Shown here: positions 11,941 through 21,350 of the stretch, one piece after another
How the letters are laid out: every line of letters starts with the position of its first letter
How positions within the stretch are numbered: the stretch's first letter is position 1
From: Dryas octopetala
Taxonomy: Eukaryota; Streptophyta; Magnoliopsida; Rosales; Rosaceae
Assembly (NCBI GenBank): GCA_963921425.1
Contig: OY992833.1
Location: 2,048,501 to 2,112,500, forward strand
Direction of reading: 5' to 3'
Length of the DNA stretch: 64,000 nucleotides
Notes under the pieces: model-generated
Seen by the model: the letters and a program-made list of their open reading frames with translations, nothing else
The model's database searches: none
Told to the model about the DNA's origin: nothing
Made by a program: the position numbers and the translations under genes

Positions 11941-13216
11941 ATGAAAGAGTGGAAGCCCGTTTTCCCCGTATCTACTGGATTTTTTTGACAAGGATGACGT
12001 ATTAGGGCTGAGGTCATTAGGCACGCGCGAGAAATTAGGGCAAGGACAAGATCGTAAAATCGTACTCCATCTGTCAGCCTATAAAACCAAGGATCAGAAG
12101 AAGAAAAACTCTTCCAGACTCTCCCAAAAAAATACATGTTGTACCTGAAATAGCCAGACCTTTTCACTGCTACCACTGCAGATCCTAAAATTTCCCTGAA
12201 TTTCTATAGTTTGCGTTAATTTACAACTTCGTTGTCCTTTCAATTCCTTTTATTTTGTAAGCCATGTCAAGAGTGAAAAAGTACTATCCTCTTGGTATCG
12301 ATTTAAGCACTGAAATGAGAGTAGTCATGTTCAATGTTCATGCTTATAAGATGTATTTAATTTCATAAATAAGTCTTGTTATTACTGTTATGGCCAGATT
12401 TGCTGTGAGGACCACTATTGTTTACAGATCTGTGGTGGATAATATTAAGCTCATATTTGACATGACAATTTTCTGCTTTCATTTGAGTCTTGTTCATTTT
12501 CTCCCTGCAGTACGTGCTTTCAAGTTTAGACAAACAGTCACCATTCACCCCAACTTGTGAAGTCCTAGAAATTTGTAGGCATAGAAAAGAACCTTGACCA
12601 AGTTCTGGTTCCTACTTGATCATACAACGTTTGAAGAAGATAATATTTAGGCCAAACCGTATCCATTCCATTAGTTTCAACTTAAGCCCAGAAGTCGGCC
12701 CAAGTTGGTGGCACGCCCGCAACAAATTCATAACCCAGATAAAAAGGGCCAAGATTGTAGCCCTCGGCAGGCCCAGAGCCCGCCGAAACATTTTGTGCTA
12801 TAACACTGGCCGGCAATATTCTTCAATGATTGGTCATAATTTCATTTCTACTCAATTCATCATCATCCTCTGCTAATTTAAGAAGTGCTTGCTATCTTTT
12901 TTTTTTTTTTTTGGTAAAATGAAGGGCTTGCTATCTTAACATGCCGGTTGGCTTCAACTCCTCCCTATTTTGTTGCACTAGGTTAACATAATTTGGTATA
13001 TATGATGTTTTATCCATCTATTTTGGAAAATTTTAACAATAGAACTTTACTTATATTCTATGTGGCAAGTTATGATATGACTTTCAATTTGTGTCAATTG
13101 AAAATTAAAACTTTCGTTTTGGGTGAAATAAAGATGTTCCGTTAGGTCTAACTCTGTTAAAACTTATGTAAAAAATTAATCACGTGTCAAGTACGTGACT
13201 TTTTTTAAGGATAACA
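11941..13216. other. Duplicated spacer, no gene recognised
   Basis: The right part (12820-13000) repeats 10977-11130. Frames at 11841-12176 and 12363-12548 have no family features. A poly-T run lies near 12898-12912. Confidence 0.45.
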
Positions 13217-13935
13217 CACTACAAGAAAAACTAGATTTTGCGACAAACATTTTTCTCGACAAAACTTAATTTGTCCCTAGAAAAGGTCTCTTGCAACAAA
13301 CTTAAACTTTTGTCGCGTAATGTAACACACCAGCGCCCGCGGAACGGGCATATTGGCGGGTAATCTAAGGTGACAAAGCGATTTTTCTTGTGACAAATTA
13401 GTTTGTGATCCATGGGTTTCTTGCGCGACAATCAAAATATTTGTCGCCACATTCTCTTGGGACAATTTATTGGGTTGTCGAGACATACGCTAATCTTAGA
13501 TGACAAAGTGATTTCTCTTGTGACAAGTCAGTTTGTGATGTATGGACTTCTTGCGCGACAACCTAAATATTTATGTCCACATTCTCTTGCGACAATTTAG
13601 TGGTTTGTCGAGACATTCTCTAATCTTTGGTGACAAAGTGATTTCTCTTGTGACAAGTCCGTTTGTGATCTATGGGATTCTTGCGCGACAACTAAATCAT
13701 TTGTCGCTAAAATGAACGATCGTAATTTTTCTAATAATAATCGAACGGGTAGATGAATTTCTATTTGGCCGATTTTTGGCAGGGATGATCTTTGAGTGGG
13801 GAAATAGAAAATGAACGGGTCCGATCGTTGAAATCACGTTATGGTTTTCACAATTATTGAAATGTCAAGGTTTCAATGAAAAAGTTAATATAATTATATT
13901 GTTCAAGTGTATTTATTATGTAGTAGGTCACATCT
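13217..13935 (+). mobile_element. CACTA transposon, left end, cut by the assembly gap
   Basis: It begins CACTACAAGAAAAA at 13217, the canonical CACTA terminus. From about 13370 to 13700 there are three tandem units of about 125-130 bp, each with GTGACAAA.TGATTT, TTCTTGCGCGACAA and GACATTCTCTAATCTT-type blocks, typical of CACTA subterminal repeats. The interior from 13715 carries the AATGAACGGGTCCGATCGTT motif shared with the hAT foldback element at 57716-59459. The right end is missing and probably lies in the N gap. No transposase is visible. Confidence 0.75.
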
Positions 13936-14135
13936 NNNNNNNNNNNNNNNNNNNNNNNNNNNNNNNNNNNNNNNNNNNNNNNNNNNNNNNNNNNNNNNNN
14001 NNNNNNNNNNNNNNNNNNNNNNNNNNNNNNNNNNNNNNNNNNNNNNNNNNNNNNNNNNNNNNNNNNNNNNNNNNNNNNNNNNNNNNNNNNNNNNNNNNNN
14101 NNNNNNNNNNNNNNNNNNNNNNNNNNNNNNNNNNN
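13936..14135. other. Assembly gap, 200 N
   Basis: Exactly 200 unknown bases. The right side resumes inside copy 3 of the local repeat and the left side lies in a CACTA element, so the true distance and content are unknown. Open frames crossing it are meaningless. Confidence 1.
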
Positions 14136-14625
14136 CTTGTTTTACCCTTTGGTCTGGTATAGAAATACAGCAACACAACAAAACAAACAAATTTTTTTTT
14201 TTTAATAATCTATAACTCAATAAAGTCTTAAGATAAAACCAAAATTAACCAACCCATAAAATAAGTAAATTGTGAGTTTGGGACTGAAATTTTAAATTAA
14301 GCAGATTATTTCAAACTGCAAACAGAAAAAAGCAAATCCAAATATGCTTAATAAAACAAACAATCTATAAACAGAGAATGTATGTGGGGTAACATAATTG
14401 AATCACCTTAAAATTAAAGGACATAGAAGCAGCCAAGCAGGAGATGAGAGAGAGGCAGTGCTCACTGCTCAGTAAGTCAGTATCTATGCATACTATGCTA
14501 GTCCAAAGCAAATGCAATTCCCATATAAATGCATAAAGTAAAAAACACCTTGAAAAAAGCAAAATGAAAGAAAATTGACCGGCTTTGTTTGTTGTATATG
14601 AAAGAAAGGAAGCCCGTTTCCCTGT
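14136..14625. repeat. Three-copy local repeat, copy 3 (left part lost in gap)
   Basis: It resumes at CTTGTTTTACCCTTTGG and follows copy 2 closely through CATAGAAGCAGCCAAGCAGG and GACCGGCTTTGTTTGTTGTA to TATCTACTG. The part equivalent to the first ~170 bp of copy 2 is in the N gap. Confidence 0.75.
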
Positions 14626-14725
14626 ATCTACTGAAATTGTAACGAATTTGACAGAATATCTTTAATTGACCCAAAATTAAAGTTTTCAAGTCCTCAATTG
14701 ACACGAAGAGATTGTCATATCTGAC

Positions 14726-15913
14726 TAAGGTGTTAAATTTTGATTTTTTGGGGTGTCGAAATCAAAACCCATATTTGTTAAATTTTCATGATAATTTCGT
14801 CGAAATTATCGAAATTATTGAAATATTGCCGAAATCCTCGAAATTTTGGCTAAAGTTTCGACGGTGAGGTCAAGGACTGGTTTTGGGTTTTGGAAAGCTG
14901 GGTTTTTGGGAGAAAAATGGGGCGGTGGCAGGGGGCGGCTAGGGAGAGATCCAGGGAGAAAGAGATGCTTTTGGGAGAAAGAGGAGGGGGCGGCGGCAGA
15001 GAGGAGATCGAGTGAGAAAAAGGGGGCGGCGGCAGGGGGAGATCAAGGGAGAAAGAGGCCTGTAGGGGGGCGACATGGGGGAGATGAGGGAGAAAGAGGT
15101 GAGGGTGAGGGTGGGTTGATGATAGAGATGTAGAGAGAGAGAGCTAGAGAGAGAGAGAGAGGATGAAGAAGAACTGAAGAAGAATAAAAAACAGTGGAGA
15201 CTCATGGGGGAAAAGAAAGGGAAGGAAAGGAAGAAAAGAAAAAAAAAAAAGAAGAAAAAAAAGAAAGGAAAAAAAGAAAAGGAAAGAAAGAAAAAGAAGA
15301 AAAAAAAGAAAAGAAAAAAAAAGGAAAAAAAAAAAGAGAAAAAAATTAAAAGATTTAGTATTGATTAGGGTTTGGAGCCTTTGGGCAATTTTAAAGAAAA
15401 AAAATGGTTTGGGGTTTCATTTGGCCGTTTTGGAGTTTCGTTTAGTTGTTTTTAAACCCTAAACTAGTAAACTTTAATATATTTCTATATAAAAAATAAT
15501 TTAAAATACCCTAAAGGGCCTAAACCCTAATATCATATACCATATACTAAACAATATAGAATATAGATTATAAAATATATAGGGTTTAGTGTATAGATTA
15601 TAGAGTATAAATAATATACTAATTTCATTTATTCATTATACTAATTTTATTTAATAGTATTTGTCTTTAGCGCGCATTATATTAATCTTATATCACATGA
15701 AACCTACTATATAATTTAGTTTCTTCAATGTTTTTTATCAATTTAGTAGATAATATGTTAAATAAACATATGGTAAAGTTTCATTCAAAATTTATGTATT
15801 TTTAGAGCAATTTCTGTCGTTTCTGTCTAATTTTTGTCGAAATTTAAAAATTTTTGAAATTTCCGTCCAAATTTTCATCGAAATTTCCTCAAAACCCGAA
15901 ATTTTATTCTTTG
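14726..15913 (-). mobile_element. Non-autonomous hAT-like element, copy A
   Basis: The element is flanked by TATCTGAC (14718-14725) and TATCTAAC (15914-15921), an 8-bp target duplication with one mismatch. In minus orientation it starts CAAAGAATAAAATTTCGGG and ends near ...TAACACCTTA. Both ends carry many AAATTTCG / CGAAATTT units. It shares the block ATAATGCGCGCT (here inverted, AGCGCGCATTAT) and TTTATCAATTTAGTAGATAA with copies B, C and D. The middle is a GC-rich purine block (14840-15130) followed by an A/G tract (15190-15350). No transposase is visible. The 8-bp duplication points to the hAT superfamily. Confidence 0.75.
15235..15345. repeat. Purine tract (AAAG-type)
   Basis: Nearly uninterrupted A/G for over 100 bp inside hAT-like copy A. 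The complementary CTTTT tracts occupy the same position in copies B, C and D. Confidence 0.9.
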
Positions 15914-16363
15914 TATCTAACTTACCATATGGAGCATAAGTGAAGTCCTTTTGTAACAATGGGCAAGTAGGAAAATTTGGAGGCCTTGGCGAAGCAGCTA
16001 TGTTCTAGACTAACTAGTTGGTACTATAAAAATGGATGAACGAAAGAGTGGCATCTTGGAATTGGTACGTTGGCCGGAAAGAAACAGAAAAAGAAAGAAA
16101 GGAGCAGAGGAAGGCGTTCCAAGGTGACTGAGAAATGGATGATCTATTCCTTTTAGTTTGTTTTTACTTGTTAGTTTCTATACGTGGGTTGGGTTTTAGT
16201 TTTTGTGATAAGGTGTTGGGAACATTAGTCTCTATTTTGGTGTTTTGGTATGTAGGCTTCTTGCCTTTTTTTTTTTTTTTTTGGGGTATAGATATGGTTG
16301 AGGGTTTTTTTTTAGCTGACTAAGAGTGTTTGATTTAGGGTTCTGTAAATTTAGAAAATGTTT
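15914..16363. other. Host flank and left copy of the LINE target duplication
   Basis: 15922-16060 is the downstream half of the duplicate of 7480-7790. The block GTATAGATATGGTTGAG through GTAAATTTAG.AAATGTTT (16286-16363) recurs at 20722-20799. No gene seen. Confidence 0.6.
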
Positions 16364-16498
16364 TTTTTTTTTGCCACTTTGAAATTTCATTAAAAGCAAG
16401 AACAGTACAGAGAGATAACAACATAACAGAAAGACAAAAAACCAACACCAGACTATCACCTAAACAACTTCAAACAAAAAAATACTACTGTTTTACAC

Positions 16499-17701
16499 CT
16501 AAATTTGACACTTGTCGTTGGATGGATTTGTGGAAAATAGCAGAAAAATAGGATGATTATCATTAATTATTCTAGGGATTTTATTGAGATTTTGGTAGAT
16601 TTTACTGAATATTAATTGTTCAGTTTACTTGGGAATGAAAGAAAATCAAGAAAATCAAGAGAGATATGGTGCAATTAGGAAATGATTCTGAAGACTTGAT
16701 AGCCAAGGAAGCCAATTCCTATTCTACAAGGATTGCTCGACACTAGGTTGTCATACTCCTATAAATACATCTCTTCAAGAAGCACAAAGGACCTCTTCTC
16801 CAACAACAGAACAATCAACAAATCAACCAATAAAACAACACTTGAAACCAAATTCCTTAAGTTCTTCAAGCAAACAATTTCCTTAGTTAATTCTTAGGAT
16901 TCTCTTAGTCAATTTCCCTTGTTTTTGTTTACACCCAAATTTGACATTTGTCGTTGGATGGATTTGTGGAAAATAGCAGAAAAATAAGACAATTATCATT
17001 AATTATTCTAGGGATTTTATTGAGATTTTGGTAGATTTTACTGAATATTAATTGTACAATTTACTTGATAATGAAGGAAAATCAAGAGAGATATGGTGCA
17101 ATTAGAGGATTCTAAAGACTTGATGGCCAAGGAAGCCAATTCCTATTCTACAAGGATTGCTCGGCACTGGATTGTCATATACTCCTATAAATATATACAT
17201 ATCTTTAACAAGCACAAATGACCTCTTCTCCAACAACACAACAATCAACCAATCAACCAACTCTTGCAACCAAATTCATCAAGTTCTTCAAGCAAACAGT
17301 TTTTTTAGTTCTTAGGACTCTCTTAGTCAATTTCCTTTGTTTTGTAGCTCTGCTAAGAACGATCTTTTTAGTATCGATTTCATAATAATTTCAGTATTTT
17401 TCTCAATTCTCAATCAATTGTCGTTGCTATTGATTTTTCTTAGGTTGTTCAAAGTCTTTTAATTTTCACAAGCAAGAAACGAACCTAGATAAATTCTTGT
17501 TCCTTTATTTCTCGCACAATTGTCGTGTTAGAAGTTAGATTTATTTTTGGCATAATATATTAATTTTATTAATCTTTTCTATTACGTACAACTATTCTAA
17601 GCCGAATAGTGGCACACTTGCAAGCACCCCAAAAGGATGAAAAACTCTACTTGATTCACGGCCTTCCATCTCTAGGCTGTGACGATCTTTTGAGGGTAAC
17701 A
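16499..17701 (+). mobile_element. LTR retrotransposon remnant: two adjoining LTR copies
   Basis: It is flanked by perfect ACTAC (16494-16498 and 17702-17706). It starts TGTTTTACACC and ends GAGGGTAACA. Inside, 16499-16925 is repeated in the same direction from 16926 (ATTTGACA.TTGTCGTTGGA and TCATTAATTATTCTAGGG, and so on). The first copy stops where the second continues for about 350 bp more to the TG...CA end. This is one full LTR (about 776 bp) preceded by a truncated one, with no internal domain. That is the expected outcome of an uneven LTR-LTR recombination or an internal deletion. Confidence 0.75.
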
Positions 17702-18508
17702 ACTACTAACCAAAACAAAACAAAACAGAAGGAAAACAAAACAGAAACCAAGCTCCCCAAACACTAGACCCTAATCAACTGGGAGGCAGTCAGCAAGTAA
17801 GACACCACACAGAGAAGATGGGGTTGAAGACACCTAACTCAGAGAGCACATCTTCTTTCTCGCCAAAGAAGCTGCCAAGTCAGCAGCTTTATTCGCCTCC
17901 CGGCCTTCTCACCCAACTTTGGTGGATCGAAGAAAAACTATAGGATAGACGCCTAATCTCATGGATGAGAGGGAGGATTTCCCATGGGGTTGGAGAAGAA
18001 GGTCGATTAAGGCTATCCACCACCAGTTTTGAGTCCGACTCAATAATAACATGAGAAAAGCCCTTCTCTTTCGCATATTGAACCCCATCAGCAACAGCCA
18101 TATATATATGGCTTCCACCAACACTGGGAAGAAGCAAGACAAAATCTTGTAGAGCCACCAATCAACTTACCACCACAATCTCTAACAACCACCAGGGGCG
18201 TATCCAGGATTTTAAAATGAGGTGGGCTAAACTTCCAAGCTAGTTTCTCATTATTGTTGGTGAAATTTTTTTGCGAACTTTTGATAACATCTTATCTGTT
18301 TTTATGACATTTCTCAAATTTACACAACGTATTAAATCACTTTTATAATTATTATCAAATAAAACTCGACGGCAAAAGTGAATTTCATTAATAAAAAACA
18401 AAATATACACCTAGTCAAGGAGGACGTAATGAGTCTTACTCCTCAAAATGCATATTCATAACAAGAAGAAACAATTAAAAAAACATGTAATGCAAATACA
18501 ATATAACA

Positions 18509-18670
18509 CTACTTAAATTGAGCCATGCGTTTCTTCACAGTATAAAAGTCATCAATTACGTAATCATAACTAATAGTATCAACAAGATTTTTTTCAATGT
18601 GAATAACTATACAATCTACAAGAAAGTCATCACAGATCTTGTTCCGAAGTCAATTCTTAAAAATTTTCAT
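18509..18670 (-). pseudogene. hAT transposase C-terminal dimerisation-domain relic
   Basis: The minus strand reads LRNKICDDFLVDC, then IVIHIEKNLVDTI, then VIDDFYTVKKRMAQFK, followed by a TAG stop. The pattern of an LRN(K/R) start, a D-FL-DC segment, an (I/F)IEK segment and a closing M-x-x-x-K-x-R is that of the C-terminal end of plant hAT transposases of the TTF-type zinc-finger (ZMYM1-like) group. An in-frame stop lies just upstream. The catalytic region and the zinc finger are absent, so it cannot be functional. Confidence 0.7.
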
Positions 18671-19200
18671 AGATAAAAATGGTCACTTTGCTGTTACCAT
18701 AAAAATCAGAAGAGTCAACACTAGACAAATCAATCTCTCAATTAACAAGTATTATATATTTTCTTTCTCTAACAAATTCTTGGCATAATTCCGAAAGAGA
18801 AGACACATTCTGAAATTATAAAAGTTCACATGTCTCATACTTATAATGTTTCAATTAGTCTTTCAAGGTAAATAATTCATGTGCATTAAAGTCTTGAGGG
18901 TAAAATTTCTCAAATTTAATCAAAGAAAAAAAAGATTGAGAAAAAAAAAAAGGAATAAGAGAGATTGAGTATATATGAGTGAAAACTTGAACTGAAATTA
19001 AAATCTAGTAGTAAGATTCAGAGCTAGAGTTAGAAGAAGAAGAACTGAAGAAGTACTTCAGTTGGTGAGGTGGGCGGCGGAAAGCTTGGCTGAAGGATAT
19101 ATATTTTTTTTGTCATGGGTTGGGTATTGGGCTAAAAACCTAAGACTAGAAGTAGTATTGTTTTTTTTTTTTTTTGGCAAAAATTTGGGGTGGGCTACAG

Positions 19201-20447
19201 CTAAGGGATAAAATTTCGAATTTTGAGGAAATTTCGATGGAAATTTCGAAGGAAATTTCGACGGAAATTTCGAAGGAAATTTCGACGGAAATTTCGAAGG
19301 AAATTTCGACGGAAATTTCGAAGGAAATTTCGACGAAAATTTCGAAAATTTTTAAATTTAGACAAAAATTCGACGGAAACGACGGAAATTGTTATCAAAA
19401 TACGGAAATTTTGAATGAAACTTTACCATATATTTATTTAACATATTATCTACTACATTGATAAAAAACATTGAAAAAACCAAATTATATGGTAGGTTTC
19501 ATGTGATATGTGATGAATATAATGCGCGCTGGAGGCAAATACTATTAAATAAAATTAGTATAATGAATAAATAAAATTATTATATTCTTTATACTCTATA
19601 ATTTATACACTAAATCCTATATACTCTATATACTAAATCCTATATACTCTATAATATATACACTAAATTTTATATATTTTATAATGTGTATTCTATATTC
19701 TTTAGGATATGGTATAAGATATTAAAGTTTAGGCTCTTTAAGATATTTTTAATTATTTTTATACAAAAATGTATTAGGATTTAAAATTTAAAAACAACTA
19801 AACGAAATCCCAAATTTTTTTTTCTTTCTAATTACACAAAGACCCCAAACCTCAAGTCCTCAACCAATTCTAAACTTTTTTTTTCCTTTCTCTTTTCTTT
19901 TTTTCTTTTCTTTTCTTTTCTTTTTCTTTTCTTTCTTTTCTTTTCTTTTTCTTTTCTTTCTTTCCTTCCTTCCTTTCCTTTTTTTCTTCTTTCTTCCCGT
20001 GACTTCACCAAACCCATTCTCTTTCTTCTTTCCCACTGCCCAGCCACCAAACCCATTCTCTTTCTTCTTTCCGGCCCACTGCCTCTCTTTCTTCTTTCCC
20101 ACTGCGCAGCCACCAAACCCATTCTCTTTCTTCTTTCCCACTGCCCAGCCACCAGACCCACGCTGAAACCTTCTCTCTCCTCCCTCTTTCTCCTCCCTCC
20201 TTCTCTTCCTCCTTTCTCCTTCTTTTCCTCCTTCCCTCCCCGATCTCTTCTCTCTCTTCGATCTACTGCCTTCGGCGACGGCCGGCGACGAGGCCAGCTC
20301 GCCTCTTTCTCCCCTCTCTCCCTCTGGTCTCTGCTTCCTTCCTCAGTTCCTCACTGGCTTCAGCTGGGTATTTAGCGAAATTTCCCGAAATTTGGTCGAA
20401 TGGGTGTTAAAATTTTGGAACCCTTAAAAATCGAAATTTAAACCCTT
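19201..20447 (+). mobile_element. Non-autonomous hAT-like element, copy B
   Basis: The flanks are GGCTACAG at 19193-19200 and 20448-20455, a perfect 8-bp duplication. It starts C(T)AAGGGATAAAATTTCG and ends with the inverted version CGAAATTTAAACCCTT. The left end is a tandem array of GGAAATTTCGA(A/C) units (19228-19350) that makes every frame look open; those open frames are not genes. It then has ATAATGCGCGCT (19520s), AT-rich sequence, a CTTTT tract (19877-19985), a repeated CTTTCTTCTTTCCCACTG block and a GC-rich segment (20265-20300). It is nested in the hAT relic, itself nested in the LINE. Confidence 0.8.
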
Positions 20448-20799
20448 GGCTACAGCCCAGGTCAGCCCTCACATAGATATGATATGCCCCTGACAACCAC
20501 TCGAATACCTGATTCATGACCTTCCTAGTTCCTCCACCCATGAGCCATCAATATTTATCTTAACCAATGGACGCTGAGGAGGAACCTAGGAATTCAAGGG
20601 AATAGAAGAAGCAGGGGGATAATCAAAGGATCTAGGAGCAAGTTGAGCTTGTTCTAGAGAGTGCAAAAATTCGCCACAAGCTTTTTTGGCCCCGCAGCTA
20701 GCAAGAATAGGATCGGGCCAAGTATAGATATGGTTGAGTTTTTTTTTTTTGGTGACTAAGAGGGTTTGATTTAGGGTTCTGTAAATTTAGGAAATGTTT

Positions 20800-21350
20800 A
20801 GTAATCAATGAATTAAAGTGGAATCCATGACAGAAGAAAAATGGAGAATATATATAAAAGGAGAAGGTAGAATGAGTATGTAGAAAGGAGAAGGTTGCTA
20901 GCATTCAAAAAAATCATGTGTAACTTATGAAATTTATAGACAGTCATGAATTCATGATGAACATTTGATAAATCAATCTTCCTACGTACTGGGGGGCCAA
21001 AAGGTCATAACCTTTACCTTGGTACTATTTACAATAACTACGAAAGAGTTAAAATTGGGAATTACATTAATAGCACTCTTTCACTTCCAACCAATTAACC
21101 AAATCTTTCATCTTCGTGTTTTTTTTTTTTTTTTTTTTTTTTTCCGGTTCCTTTTGTTTTTGGTATTCATGGATTATTTTCCTGCTACTGTTTATATAGG
21201 AGTTCCCTTTGCTCTCAATTTACATTACCTTTCTCTGGTTATCTTGCAATTGAGGTATATCTAATGGACCTTTTTCCATTTGATTTTTACCCGGCCTTTT
21301 GTCATGCCGAATTGCGGATTAGCAATGGTTTGAAAAACAAAGGATTAGGT
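20800..21350. other. Host sequence right of the LINE, no gene recognised
   Basis: AT-rich, with a T run (21121-21143). The open frame at 20965-21264 has no recognisable features. Confidence 0.4.

Larger units (their letters stand above)
18193..20492 (-). mobile_element. hAT transposon relic inserted in the LINE
   Basis: It is flanked by perfect 8-bp ACAACCAC (18185-18192 and 20493-20500). Termini are CAGGGGCGTATCCAG and, inverted, CAGGGGCATATCATATC, a well-known type of hAT end. Without the nested copy B it is about 1.05 kb. It keeps the C-terminal part of a transposase on the minus strand. The insertion point lies inside the LINE's RNase H frame, so it is younger than the LINE. Confidence 0.85.
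17880..20720 (-). pseudogene. LINE RNase H-like domain, split by a hAT insertion
   Basis: On the minus strand the upstream part (20720-20493) reads PPQRPLVKINIDGSW in one frame. After removal of the hAT element, the downstream part (18192-17880) reads RDCGGKLIGG, then GVQYAKEKGFSHVIIESDSK and LVVDSLNRP, followed by SWVRR. This order is that of the RNase H-like domain found at the C-terminus of many plant LINE polyproteins (Pfam RVT_3). The conserved Asp of NIDGS and the ESDS segment are present. At least one stop and several frame changes break it. It is a dead relic. Confidence 0.75.
16364..20721 (-). mobile_element. 5'-truncated LINE, interrupted by nested elements
   Basis: A block of about 75 bp occurs on both sides (16286-16363 and 20722-20799). 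The minus-strand element ends at the left in a poly-A (T run 16361-16372), as LINEs do. Remaining LINE sequence is about 860 bp: a 3' UTR (16373-16498 and 17702-17880) and the end of the reading frame with an RNase H-like domain. The body is interrupted by an LTR remnant (16499-17701) and a hAT element (18193-20492). A target duplication this long is unusual for LINEs, which mostly leave 7-20 bp, so a local duplication is the alternative. There is no reverse transcriptase; the copy is 5'-truncated. Confidence 0.7.

Noticed and set aside
13857..14220. Open frames across the N gap
   Set aside because: They are mostly unknown residues and say nothing about coding.
19174..19461. 95-aa open frame with ISKEISTEISKE repeats, open in several frames
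   Set aside because: It is the translation of the GGAAATTTCGA tandem array at the end of hAT-like copy B. All frames look open because the repeat lacks stops.
19832..20161. 109-aa and 93-aa Lys/Arg-rich open frames
   Set aside because: They translate the CTTTT tract and a short repeated CTTTCTTCTTTCC block of copy B.
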